A stretch of DNA of 11,908 nucleotides from Desulfobacteraceae bacterium (lineage in GTDB: Bacteria > Desulfobacterota > Desulfobacteria > Desulfobacterales > Desulfobacteraceae): contig JAAEMC010000408.1 of NCBI GenBank assembly GCA_024225895.1, positions 1 through 11,908 of the forward strand. The letters run 5' to 3'. The notes under the pieces are model-generated. The model saw only the letters and a list, made by a program, of their open reading frames with translations. It was not told the DNA's origin and did no database searches. The position numbers were made by a program, and so were the translations under genes. Below, in pieces: positions 1-7,603 of this stretch. Numbering within the stretch: the stretch's first letter is position 1; every line of letters starts with the position of its first letter.

Positions 1-479
1 TTGAAAACCTTAATGACCCAGATGCAGGCATCTCCTCCAATGTTGGAAAAATAAAAGGAGGAATCGGTCCCAATACGGTCGCCCAGCATGCAAAGGCCCA
101 ACTGGACTTTCGATTTGTCGCATCCAAAGACAATGCAAGGCTTGAAAAAAAAATCAAGGAAATCTGTGCAAATACATTAACACCTGGCACCTCATCCAAT
201 CTTGAAATCGTAAGCCACCGCCCCCCCATGCCCGAAACAAAAGAAAATACAGATCTTTTTTTAAAGATGGTATTAGTTGCACAGAATCTTGGGATGAAGA
301 TTGTTCCACAGATTCGTAATGGGGTCTCTGATGCCAATATAATAGCGCTTGCCGGTATCCCTGTGCTGGACGGTTTGGGACCTGTTGGTTCAAAGGATCA
401 CAGCAAGGATGAATACATTGAAAAGGCAAGCCTTTTGGAACGCACTATATTGTTTGCATGTTTTCTGGCAAATTCATAG
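1..479 (+). CDS. M20-family metallopeptidase (carboxypeptidase G2-like), C-terminal part
   Basis: The reading frame is open from the left edge (first full codon at base 3) to a TAG at 477-479, giving 158 residues; the N-terminal part lies outside the window. The first third, with GGIGPNTV followed by AQLDFRF, looks like the end of the M20 dimerisation (lid) domain. The rest matches the closing part of the catalytic domain: GVSDAN, then AGIPVLDGLGPVG, then KDHSKDEYI. In carboxypeptidase G2-type enzymes the histidine of this last motif is a zinc ligand; here it is the codon at 399-401. The family consists of zinc or cobalt hydrolases that cleave C-terminal amino acids or acyl groups from peptides, folate-like or N-acyl substrates; the substrate cannot be told from this fragment. 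The other metal ligands are beyond the edge, so activity cannot be judged. A 97-base gap separates it from the next gene on the same strand, and I see no clear terminator in the gap. Confidence 0.85.
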   Translation, partial: ENLNDPDAGISSNVGKIKGGIGPNTVAQHAKAQLDFRFVASKDNARLEKKIKEICANTLTPGTSSNLEIVSHRPPMPETKENTDLFLKMVLVAQNLGMKIVPQIRNGVSDANIIALAGIPVLDGLGPVGSKDHSKDEYIEKASLLERTILFACFLANS

Positions 480-576
480 CCTGAATATTTTATGAAATAC
501 TCGAATAGATTATGGCCAAAAACATGTTATAAAATCAATTTGGCAGTACTTTTCAATTAAAGAGGGCTTTTTAAGA

Positions 577-1434
577 ATGGCTGAAAAACCATTGAAAAAA
601 CTCGGTTCTAAAGCAATGCTCCTTTTGGTGGTCAGCATGCAAATTTTCATAAGCAGCTGCAGCACCGAGGACTCCTCCCTTTCTTATTTGGATACAAAGC
701 TTGCGACTGTCCTTTTTCAGGACTTTGAAATCCCCAAGTTCCCCACGCCATCTGAACAGCTCAATTATGCGAAAAGCGGATTTGCTGATCCAAAAGAAAA
801 AAAGGCAGCACTGGAAGCTGTGGCAGGCATTTTTCCTGATGCAAGGCTCCAATGCGGCCAGGCCGCTCTTACCCTTGCCTATTTAAAATTAGGGTTTAAT
901 TACCGGTTTGCCGATGAGGGACAATGCCGCCAGGCAGTGGCTGCGTACCAGGATGTGATTATCAATTTTAGCGACATGCCTGAAGTATTGGTAAAGGCGT
1001 ATTGGTACCTGGGCTGGATTCATTGTGATCTTTTGGGACAAAAACAGGTGGGCTTGGAATTTTACCGGCATATTGTCAAAACTTATTCTGACCTTTTTTT
1101 AGATATTTCCTCCCCGGTGCCCTGGATCAGCCTGGTCTATCCCTTAAACGATATCGATGATGCAAAAATGGATGGGGAATCACGTAAAACTTGGGCTGGC
1201 CTTGCTTTGCTGGAAATCATACATCATTCCAAAAGCACGGATGAAATCTGGTCTGCCTTTGAAACTTTGTGGCTAAACTATAAAAGGAATTATGCCACCG
1301 GCCTTGCGCTGAATCACTTGTTGAAAGATCCTTCGTTCAAAGCAAAAGCCGTATCTTATGCAAAAAACTTCTTAGAGCTAAACATTGCCAATGCTTATCT
1401 GGCCAAAGAAATCAATAAGAATGCAGGAGGGTGA
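577..1434 (+). CDS. Predicted TPR-like lipoprotein, first gene of a two-component operon
   Basis: The product has 285 residues. Its N-terminus looks like a lipoprotein signal peptide: a lysine-rich start (K4, K7, K8, K12), a hydrophobic stretch at about 13-25 and a lipobox ISSC with Cys28 as the lipidated residue. Ser29 follows the cysteine, which by the E. coli rule favours the outer membrane. Residues of about 85-175 are helical and rich in Ala, Tyr and Leu (for example LTLAYLKLG, AYWYLGWIH and FYRHIVKTY), spaced like tetratricopeptide repeats, though I cannot assign a family. AGAGGG at 561-566 precedes the ATG by 10 bases. The TGA stop overlaps a GTG of the downstream kinase (GTGA at 1431-1434), which suggests translational coupling. 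An inferred role is a periplasmic accessory or sensor partner of the kinase. It could instead be an unrelated envelope lipoprotein sharing the operon. Confidence 0.8.
   Translation: MAEKPLKKLGSKAMLLLVVSMQIFISSCSTEDSSLSYLDTKLATVLFQDFEIPKFPTPSEQLNYAKSGFADPKEKKAALEAVAGIFPDARLQCGQAALTLAYLKLGFNYRFADEGQCRQAVAAYQDVIINFSDMPEVLVKAYWYLGWIHCDLLGQKQVGLEFYRHIVKTYSDLFLDISSPVPWISLVYPLNDIDDAKMDGESRKTWAGLALLEIIHHSKSTDEIWSAFETLWLNYKRNYATGLALNHLLKDPSFKAKAVSYAKNFLELNIANAYLAKEINKNAGG
1425..1430 (+). promoter_or_regulatory. Ribosome binding site that decides the kinase start
   Basis: AGGAGG ends immediately before the GTG at 1431, leaving no spacer, so that GTG is a poor initiation codon. The in-frame ATG at 1443 lies 12 bases downstream, a somewhat long but workable distance. 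I therefore prefer 1443. The motif lies within the last codons of the lipoprotein gene. Confidence 0.6.
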
Positions 1435-1442
1435 CCCACAAT

Positions 1443-3323
1443 ATGTGGATAAAAAATAATCTGACCGTTTTCATGCATTCGTTCCAGATCAGAGTTTTTC
1501 TTGCGCTTACCCTGGTATTGTTTATCTTTATTCCGGGTACTGGATATCTTTGTTATCTGCAGGCAATGCGGGTCACTCAAAAACAGATGCAACAATATGC
1601 TTTGGGAACGGCAGCCCAGATATCCAAGCGGGTGCAATCCTTTTTATCCCATCACACCTACAACGTGAAACTCATCAAGTCTTTTTTTGAAAACAACCTT
1701 ATTGACCATGCAGATGATAAAGATATCTTAAAACACTTTTATCTGTTCAAGCAGGACCATCCTGAGTTTGTCAATATTAACTATGGGGATACAACAGGGC
1801 GTTTTCTCATGGCGCCGGCCCAGATCCCTGAAGTACATAAAACCTTTGATCCCAGGGTCCGGCCCTGGTATCAGGGGGCTATTTCATCCAAAAGATCCCA
1901 TTGGACCGATGTCTATTTGTTTGCCTCTACCCAGAAACCGGGCATGACTGTCTCCGTTCCCATCTATGACAAAAAAAACCAGCTAAAAGGGGTTTGCGGC
2001 ATTGATATTGATATCTCTGCGCTCTCACGGTTTTTAAGAGGAATCAAGATTGGAGAACAGGGCCTTGCCTATATATTTGAAAATAAAAACGGACGTGTAA
2101 TTGCCCATCCCGGTCTGGTTCAGCTACCGTGGAATTCCGCCCACATAGATCTATTACGAACCTGCCTTACAGATCTGAAAACCAAGAACAAACAATTTGG
2201 CATGTCCACATTCAAGGGGGAAAACTTTTTTACAGCCTATACGAATTATCCTGAAAACAACTGGACCGTGGGCGTAACCCTTCCTGTTTCCGATTTTTTC
2301 AAAAATGTAAAAACAATCCGCAAGGCCATCATTTCCCTGGTGGTTGTGGGAATTCTTTTATCCAGCTTTTTAAGCTATTTGCTGGCCATGACCATTGTCA
2401 GACCCCTAGATGAACTCAAACAGGGTATCGAGCGAATCTCCAACGGCGACCTGGACTATAAGGTCAAGATCACTGATCCGGACATTGCCTCTGTATTAGC
2501 AGGCTCTTTTAATCAAATGGCAGCCTCTTTAAAAGAAAGCCATCTGGAATTGAAAAACACCTATGCAGAACTGGCACAAAAGGAAAAACTTGCGGCCGTG
2601 GGGCAGATGACGGCCAGTATTGCCCATGAGATAAAAAATCCTCTGGGTATTATCCTGGGATCAGCCCAGGTTGTGTCCAACAGTGAAAAACCACCTGAAA
2701 TGAGAAAAAAAGCCGCCCGCTTCATCATGGAGGAAGTGGAACGTCTCAACAAGACCCTTACTTCATTTTTAGAATTTGCCAGACCCACGGCACCTTTTTT
2801 TGCAAAAACCGATATCATTGCGCTACTCGAAGAAATTTTAGCATCTATCCAGGAAAGGTATGCAGACAAAGGGTATGAAATTATCAGGGAATTTGACGCA
2901 TCTTTTCCCAAGATATATGTGGATGCAGATCAAATCCGTGAGGTCATTCTCAATGTCTTTATTAATGCTGCCCAATCCATGCCCCAGGGCGGAACAATAA
3001 GATTCCGGGCCAATATTAAGAAGGGAAAGATGTCTGTAATAGGTAAATCAGTCGCAATAGGCCCCCCCCCGCAACAAGAAAATGATTACCTTTCCATTGC
3101 GATCATTGACCAGGGCTGTGGAATGAGTGAAGATCAATTACACAAAATTCTGGATCCTTTTGTCAGCTTCAAAGATGATGGCACAGGACTTGGACTGTCC
3201 ATTGTTGCCCAGATCATCAAGCTTCATCAAGGCGCCATGACTGTAAAAACAAAAGAGGGTAACGGCACCCGGTTTAATTTACTATTTCCGCTAACATTGC
3301 AGGAGAATGAGAATGTCAGCTAA
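1443..3323 (+). CDS. Membrane sensor histidine kinase (dCache-HAMP-HisKA-HATPase_c)
   Basis: The product has 626 residues from ATG 1443 (630 from the GTG at 1431). Membrane segments are seen at about 18-39 and 296-318. They enclose a periplasmic double-Cache region with its typical DPRVRPWY motif (about 136-143), later PGMTVSVPIYD and GVCGIDIDIS, and a second lobe ending near IAHPG. The Cache fold commonly binds small metabolites such as carboxylates or amino acids; the ligand here is unknown. A HAMP linker follows (about 320-372, RPLDEL). The dimerisation helix carries the H-box AHEIKNPLG, with His395 as phosphoacceptor. The ATPase domain has an N-box (NVFINAAQ, about 504-511), a G1 box DQGCGM (from 556), an F-box (DPFVSF) and a G2 box GTGLGL (580-585). 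All catalytic motifs look intact. An insertion between the N and G1 boxes contains a C9 tract. The gene overlaps the response regulator by 11 bases, so they are very likely a cognate pair. Confidence 0.95.
   Translation: MWIKNNLTVFMHSFQIRVFLALTLVLFIFIPGTGYLCYLQAMRVTQKQMQQYALGTAAQISKRVQSFLSHHTYNVKLIKSFFENNLIDHADDKDILKHFYLFKQDHPEFVNINYGDTTGRFLMAPAQIPEVHKTFDPRVRPWYQGAISSKRSHWTDVYLFASTQKPGMTVSVPIYDKKNQLKGVCGIDIDISALSRFLRGIKIGEQGLAYIFENKNGRVIAHPGLVQLPWNSAHIDLLRTCLTDLKTKNKQFGMSTFKGENFFTAYTNYPENNWTVGVTLPVSDFFKNVKTIRKAIISLVVVGILLSSFLSYLLAMTIVRPLDELKQGIERISNGDLDYKVKITDPDIASVLAGSFNQMAASLKESHLELKNTYAELAQKEKLAAVGQMTASIAHEIKNPLGIILGSAQVVSNSEKPPEMRKKAARFIMEEVERLNKTLTSFLEFARPTAPFFAKTDIIALLEEILASIQERYADKGYEIIREFDASFPKIYVDADQIREVILNVFINAAQSMPQGGTIRFRANIKKGKMSVIGKSVAIGPPPQQENDYLSIAIIDQGCGMSEDQLHKILDPFVSFKDDGTGLGLSIVAQIIKLHQGAMTVKTKEGNGTRFNLLFPLTLQENENVS
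3062..3070 (+). repeat. C9 homopolymer tract inside the kinase gene
   Basis: Nine consecutive cytosines encode most of a Pro-Pro-Pro run (IGPPPQQ) in the ATPase domain, between the N-box and the G1 box. A one-base slip would remove the G1 and G2 boxes and abolish kinase activity. It is the longest G or C run I noticed in the window. Nothing shows that it actually varies. Confidence 0.9.
3301..3305 (+). promoter_or_regulatory. Ribosome binding site that decides the response regulator start
   Basis: AGGAG is one base from the ATG at 3307 but seven bases from the in-frame ATG at 3313. Spacing therefore favours 3313, which gives the N-terminus MSANVLIIEDE, typical for a receiver domain. The site lies inside the 3' end of the kinase gene, consistent with coupled translation. 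Confidence 0.65.
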
Positions 3324-4692
3324 CGTACTTATTATTGAAGATGAAACCCGGATGAGAGAAGTCATTAAAATGCAGCTTTCCGATTTAGATTTACATATTC
3401 TCGAAGCTGTGGACGGAGAACAGGCTGTTGACATTTTTGAACAGGAAACCGTACACCTTGCCATTACTGATTTAAAACTGCCAAAAAAAAGCGGTATGGA
3501 TGTCCTGGCCCACATCAAAAGCAATGATCCGGAAATCCCTGTAATTGTTATCACGGCCTACGGATCCATTGAAAATGCTGTTAAAGCCATCCAACTTGGC
3601 GCCTTTGACTATGTAACCAAACCCTTTAAAGAGGAAAAACTCAAATCCAGCGTGGTCAAAGCCCTGAAAATCAGCCGTCTGACATCCGAGGTCCGGTATC
3701 TGCGCCAGGAGATTGAGGACCGGTATGATTTTAATAATATTGTGGGGGACTCCCCCATTATCTGTGATGTGCTCAAACTTGCCGGAAGGGTGTCCAAAAC
3801 AGACACCACAGTCTTGATTACAGGTGAAAGCGGAACCGGAAAAGAACTACTCTCCAGGGCAACCCATATTAACAGCCAGCGCTTTTCCAGCCCATTTCTG
3901 ACCGTAAACTGTGCCGCCATACCTTCTGCACTTTTGGAAGCAGAACTATTCGGCTATGAAAAGGGCGCTTTTACCGGAGCGCACAAGCGCCAGAAAGGAA
4001 AATTTGAAATCACTTCAGGCGGGACCCTGTTTTTGGATGAAATCGGGGATATGGAACTCAATGTTCAGGCCAAACTTTTGCGAATACTTGAAACCCAGCA
4101 ATTTGAGAGGCTTGGGGGCAGCAATACCATCAAAACAGATGTTAGAATCATTGCCGCCACCAACAAAGATCTTGAAAAAATGGTGGCCGCCAAACAATTT
4201 CGCGAAGACCTCTATTATAGGGTCAATGTCTTTCCCATTCATATCCCGCCCCTGCGCAACAGAAGAGATGATATCCCATTGCTTTGCAACCATTTTCTCA
4301 AGGCTTTTTCCAAGTCTTTGGGACGAAAACCTCCGGAGCTCACAGAAAAAACCATTGATAAGCTGTACAACTATCCTTGGAAAGGCAATATCAGAGAGCT
4401 GAAAAACGTGCTGGAACGGGCCATGATCCTTTCAATGGGGGACAGGATCACCAGCCGGTATGTTATCTTAAATGATCCCAGGGAAGAACCAATGGAAGAT
4501 ATGGATATTGAACAGCTCATCCCAAATATGTTTACCCGATACGGCTTGACTTTGGAGGGATTGGAAAAAAAGTGTATCCGATTTGCCATGCAGTCATCAA
4601 ATCAAAACGTTTCCAAGGCTGCCAGAATTTTAGGTCTTTCCAGGGCAACGCTGCGCTACCGGCTGGAAAAACTGGAAAATAATAATACGTAA
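3313..4692 (+). CDS. NtrC-family sigma-54-dependent response regulator
   Basis: The product has 459 residues from ATG 3313 (461 from 3307), the usual length for this family. The receiver domain (about 1-120) has the acidic pair in IIEDE, phosphoacceptor Asp53 in ITDLKLP, the Thr switch in VITAYGS and the Lys in VTKPFKEE. The AAA+ sigma-54 interaction domain (about 143-365) has Walker A GESGTGK (171-177), the sigma-54 contact loop GAFTGA (218-223) and Walker B LFLDEIGD (Asp242, Glu243). A Fis-type helix-turn-helix closes the protein (about 430-455, SKAARILGLSRATLRYRL). All key residues are present, so it should be a phosphorylation-dependent activator that remodels sigma-54 RNA polymerase. It is the probable partner of the overlapping upstream kinase. 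Its targets are not visible: no convincing sigma-54 promoter was found in the window. It converges on lepA with only four bases between the stop codons. Confidence 0.97.
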   Translation: MSANVLIIEDETRMREVIKMQLSDLDLHILEAVDGEQAVDIFEQETVHLAITDLKLPKKSGMDVLAHIKSNDPEIPVIVITAYGSIENAVKAIQLGAFDYVTKPFKEEKLKSSVVKALKISRLTSEVRYLRQEIEDRYDFNNIVGDSPIICDVLKLAGRVSKTDTTVLITGESGTGKELLSRATHINSQRFSSPFLTVNCAAIPSALLEAELFGYEKGAFTGAHKRQKGKFEITSGGTLFLDEIGDMELNVQAKLLRILETQQFERLGGSNTIKTDVRIIAATNKDLEKMVAAKQFREDLYYRVNVFPIHIPPLRNRRDDIPLLCNHFLKAFSKSLGRKPPELTEKTIDKLYNYPWKGNIRELKNVLERAMILSMGDRITSRYVILNDPREEPMEDMDIEQLIPNMFTRYGLTLEGLEKKCIRFAMQSSNQNVSKAARILGLSRATLRYRLEKLENNNT

Positions 4693-4696
4693 TCCG

Positions 4697-6499
4697 TCAA
4701 TCGTTTTTGAGAATAGAAAGAAAGGCGGATTGCGGTATCTCCACTGAGCCGACCATTTTCATCCGTTTTTTACCTTTTTTCTGCTTTTCAAGCAGCTTTC
4801 TTTTCCGGGAAATATCACCGCCATAACACTTGGCAGTTACATCTTTGCGATAAGCTGAGATGGTTTCCCGTGAAATTATTTTCCCGCCAATGGCTCCTTG
4901 AATCGGGATTTTAAACTGCTGGCGGGGAATTTCCTCTCTTAATTTTTTACACGCAACCCTGGCCCTTGCCACGGACTTGTCCCTATGGATTAACTGGGAC
5001 AGGGCATCCACCCTTTCACCATTGATTAAAAAATCGAGTTTTACCAGATCGGTTTCCTGATACCCGGCTATATCATAATCAAAGGAGCCGTATCCTTGAG
5101 TTACACTTTTTAAGCGATCATAAAATTCATACACTACTTCAGCCAGTGGTAGTTCAAATTTCATTTCCATGCGGTTGGAGGTCAGATATTGATAATTTTT
5201 ACTGACCCCGCGGAATTCATGGCAGACCTGCATCACATTACCCATGTACTTGTCCGGCACAATAATGGAGGCATCTATAAAGGGTTCCCTGATTTTAGAA
5301 ATTTCAGCAGGATCTGGATATTCCACAGGGTTGTCTATTATTTTCACCTCACCGTCGGTCCGGGTGATTTCATACTGAACAGAAGGAGATGTTAAAATCA
5401 GAGAGATATTATATTCACGTTCCAGGCGTTCCTGGACAACCTCCAGATGCAGCAGGCCTAAGAAACCGCAACGATATCCAAACCCCAATGCAACAGAACT
5501 GTCTTTCTCATAAATTAAAGAGGCATCATTAAGTTTGAGTTTTTCAAGGGCTTCTGTAAGCTCCTCATAATCATCCGATGCCACAGGATACATGGATGAA
5601 AAAACCACTGGAGTGGGCTCTCTGAACCCGCTCATGGCTTTTTTGCATCTTTTATCCTTCATGGTTACCGTATCACCGATACTGACATCTGAAATATTTT
5701 TAATTCCGGCAATAAAATATCCCACCTGCCCTGCCACCAGTTCCTTTTGAGGATTTCTCTGAATCTGGAAAAGCCCCACTTCCTCCACCTTGTACTGGGC
5801 ATTGCTGGACATGAATTGAATCTTGTCCCCGGGTTTGACGCTGCCTTCAAAAATTCGGAAATGGACAATGGTACCGCGGAAGGCATCATAATGGGAATCA
5901 AAAATCAGGGCTCTAAATGAGCCTGTTTCGTTCACATCCGGTGCAGGGATACGATCCACAATGGACTGGAATATCTTATCCACACCCGTACCCGCCTTGG
6001 CAGATACCTGGAGTACGTCCTCGATGTCTAATCCGAGATCTTCTTCGATCTGATCTTTTACCCAGTCAATCTCTGCTGACGGCAGATCAATTTTATTAAT
6101 TACAGGTATAATTTCCAGGTCATGTTCCATGGCAAGGTATAGGTTGGCCAAGGTCTGAGCCTCAACACCCTGACTGGCATCCACAAGTATTAAGGCACCT
6201 TCGCAGGAGGCCAGAGCCCGCGACACCTCATAGGAAAAATCCACATGGCCAGGGGTGTCAATCAAATTTAACAGATACTCTGTGCCGTCTTTGGCAATAT
6301 AGGGCAATGAAACGGTCTGGGACTTGATGGTGATCCCTCTTTCCCGTTCAATATCCATTGAATCCAGTATCTGATCCTTCATATCTCTATCTGAAATAAT
6401 CCCGGCCAGCTGAATTAAACGGTCGGAAAGCGTGGATTTTCCATGATCGATATGAGCAATAATGCTAAAATTTCTTATATTCTGTTTATTTAACTTCAA
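4697..6499 (-). CDS. lepA: Elongation factor 4 (LepA), ribosomal back-translocase GTPase
   Basis: The product has 600 residues when started at TTG 6499, the usual LepA length. GTPase motifs are complete: G1 AHIDHGKS (15-22), G2 RGITI (54-58), G3 DTPGH (81-85), G4 NKID (135-138) and G5 SAKAG. Translation-factor domains 2 and 3 follow, and then the LepA-specific C-terminal domain with RKRKLLEKQKKGKKRMK and VEIPQSAF. EF4 binds stalled or over-translocated ribosomes in the cytoplasm and promotes back-translocation or correct subunit assembly. An in-frame ATG at 6532 would add 11 residues (starting MIFVNSKFG) that the family lacks, and it has no good ribosome binding site. The TTG has GGAG five bases upstream and gives MKLNKQNIRNFSII, matching the family start. 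The gene appears monocistronic, divergent from a diguanylate cyclase and convergent with the response regulator. Confidence 0.98.
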   Translation of the reverse strand: MKLNKQNIRNFSIIAHIDHGKSTLSDRLIQLAGIISDRDMKDQILDSMDIERERGITIKSQTVSLPYIAKDGTEYLLNLIDTPGHVDFSYEVSRALASCEGALILVDASQGVEAQTLANLYLAMEHDLEIIPVINKIDLPSAEIDWVKDQIEEDLGLDIEDVLQVSAKAGTGVDKIFQSIVDRIPAPDVNETGSFRALIFDSHYDAFRGTIVHFRIFEGSVKPGDKIQFMSSNAQYKVEEVGLFQIQRNPQKELVAGQVGYFIAGIKNISDVSIGDTVTMKDKRCKKAMSGFREPTPVVFSSMYPVASDDYEELTEALEKLKLNDASLIYEKDSSVALGFGYRCGFLGLLHLEVVQERLEREYNISLILTSPSVQYEITRTDGEVKIIDNPVEYPDPAEISKIREPFIDASIIVPDKYMGNVMQVCHEFRGVSKNYQYLTSNRMEMKFELPLAEVVYEFYDRLKSVTQGYGSFDYDIAGYQETDLVKLDFLINGERVDALSQLIHRDKSVARARVACKKLREEIPRQQFKIPIQGAIGGKIISRETISAYRKDVTAKCYGGDISRKRKLLEKQKKGKKRMKMVGSVEIPQSAFLSILKND

Positions 6500-6504
6500 A
6501 AGAG

Positions 6505-6508
6505 CTCC
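6505..6508 (-). promoter_or_regulatory. Ribosome binding site supporting the TTG start of lepA
   Basis: Read on the - strand this is GGAG, five bases before TTG 6499. No comparable motif precedes the upstream ATG at 6532, where the sequence is CGGGATAG directly before the ATG. This favours the rare TTG start codon. Confidence 0.55.
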
Positions 6509-6557
6509 AAACTTAGAGTTGACAAAAATCATCTATCCCGATAACGTGAAAACTATA

Positions 6558-6586
6558 TATTTATCAATTGTGTTAAAGAGTGTCAA
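6558..6586 (-). promoter_or_regulatory. Putative sigma-70 promoter of lepA
   Basis: On the - strand a perfect -35 box TTGACA (6581-6586) is followed after 17 bases by TAAATA (6558-6563), or after 15 bases by GATAAA. Transcription would start near 6550, leaving a leader of about 50 bases before the TTG start. The position in the divergent gap and the perfect -35 box support it; the -10 box is weak. Confidence 0.5.
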
Positions 6587-6627
6587 GATAGTCTCAACAA
6601 GCAATTTGACATTCGAGGACTTGGCTT

Positions 6628-7536
6628 ATGGAATACTCTATCTTGATTGTGGATGATGACGTTTCCATTACGGAATCTGTTGAAGAGTATTTGCAAATCC
6701 TCAATTATAATGTAATCACCGCCCCAAATGCCGAACAGGCTCTTAAAATCCTTAATAAATTCAAAGCCGATGTTATTTTGACCGACATTATGATGAATGA
6801 AATGGATGGCCTCGAACTGACAAAACAGATCAAGGAAAAAGATCCTACTACTGCCGTCATGGTGATGACCGGTTACAGTGCGGAATACTCCTATGAAAAC
6901 GCCATACAGGCCGGCGCCAATGATTTCATTTTTAAGCCTTTCCGGTTTGAAGAACTGGATCTTCGAATCAAACGGGTCTTAAAAGAATCCAAAATGCTCA
7001 GAGAGCGAAATCGCATGCTCAAGGAAATGGAACAATTGGCCATTACGGATGCTTTAACCAAGCTCTACAATTCCCGCTATTTTTTTTCCCAGATTAAAGC
7101 GGAAATCGAGCGGTTTGAGCGCTACGAACGTCCTTTATCCCTGTTGATCCTGGATATTGATTTTTTCAAAGACTACAATGATAAATGGGGTCACCTTGAA
7201 GGAGACAAAGTCCTGATGAATATCGGTATTATTATCCACGAATGCATACGGAAGATGGATACTGCCTACCGGTATGGCGGGGAAGAATTTGCCATCCTCC
7301 TGCCGGAAACCGATCTTAAAAAAGCTTGCCTGGTAGGCAATAGAATCCGAAAGACCATTGGCAAAACCCGTTTTCGCCCCAAAAAGGATGCCGATGTATC
7401 CATCACTATAAGTGCCGGTGCCACAACATTCATTAAAGAGGAAGACTTTCACGTCTTTATTAAACGCTGCGATATGGCGCTTTACAAATCAAAGGAAGCC
7501 GGCAGGAACAAACTGACCGCATTTAATTCCGACTGA
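6628..7536 (+). CDS. Response regulator diguanylate cyclase (REC-GGDEF)
   Basis: The product has 302 residues. The N-terminal receiver domain (about 1-120) has the acidic cluster in LIVDDD, phosphoacceptor Asp53 in ILTDIMM, the Thr in VMTGYS and the Lys in FKPFRFEE. A short helical linker (about 122-140) leads to a GGDEF domain with metal-binding Asp176 and Asp178 region (LDIDFF), the active-site motif GGEEF (217-221) and an upstream inhibitory RxxD site (RKMD, 208-211) at the usual five-residue spacing. It should make cyclic di-GMP from two GTP in a phosphorylation-dependent way, with product feedback inhibition. GAGGA at 6615-6619 lies eight bases before the ATG. No kinase gene is adjacent; the nearest, ending at 3323, already has its own overlapping regulator, so the partner is unknown. 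Transcription of this gene diverges from lepA, and its own promoter is not clear. Confidence 0.96.
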   Translation: MEYSILIVDDDVSITESVEEYLQILNYNVITAPNAEQALKILNKFKADVILTDIMMNEMDGLELTKQIKEKDPTTAVMVMTGYSAEYSYENAIQAGANDFIFKPFRFEELDLRIKRVLKESKMLRERNRMLKEMEQLAITDALTKLYNSRYFFSQIKAEIERFERYERPLSLLILDIDFFKDYNDKWGHLEGDKVLMNIGIIIHECIRKMDTAYRYGGEEFAILLPETDLKKACLVGNRIRKTIGKTRFRPKKDADVSITISAGATTFIKEEDFHVFIKRCDMALYKSKEAGRNKLTAFNSD

Positions 7537-7603
7537 TATTGAATATTTAATCTACCTGACATGCCCATCGCCAGGAAAGTTACGAAATTTGCTATAAACG
7601 AGT

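Noticed and set aside
145..153. A9 and nearby C7 (221-227) runs in the peptidase gene as slippage sites
   Set aside because: Runs of this length are common in AAA-rich codon contexts and the frame is intact through them; nothing suggests recoding.
528..533. TATAAA as a -10 box for the lipoprotein operon
   Set aside because: No acceptable -35 box lies 16-18 bases upstream.
539..556. Possible sigma-54 promoter before the lipoprotein gene (TTGGCA followed by TTCAA)
   Set aside because: The -24 half looks good, but the -12 half lacks the required GC, and the start site would fall in the ribosome binding site.
4680..4735. Bidirectional terminator between the response regulator and lepA
   Set aside because: Only a six-base AATCCG/CGGATT pairing with a loop of about 30 bases and no proper T-run was found.
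6606..6632. TTGACA just before the diguanylate cyclase as its promoter
   Set aside because: Any -10 box at normal spacing would overlap the start codon and lose the ribosome binding site; no good -10 match is there.
7537..7603. Terminator between the diguanylate cyclase and nadC
   Set aside because: The best pairing is CCTG/CAGG, four base pairs without a T-run.
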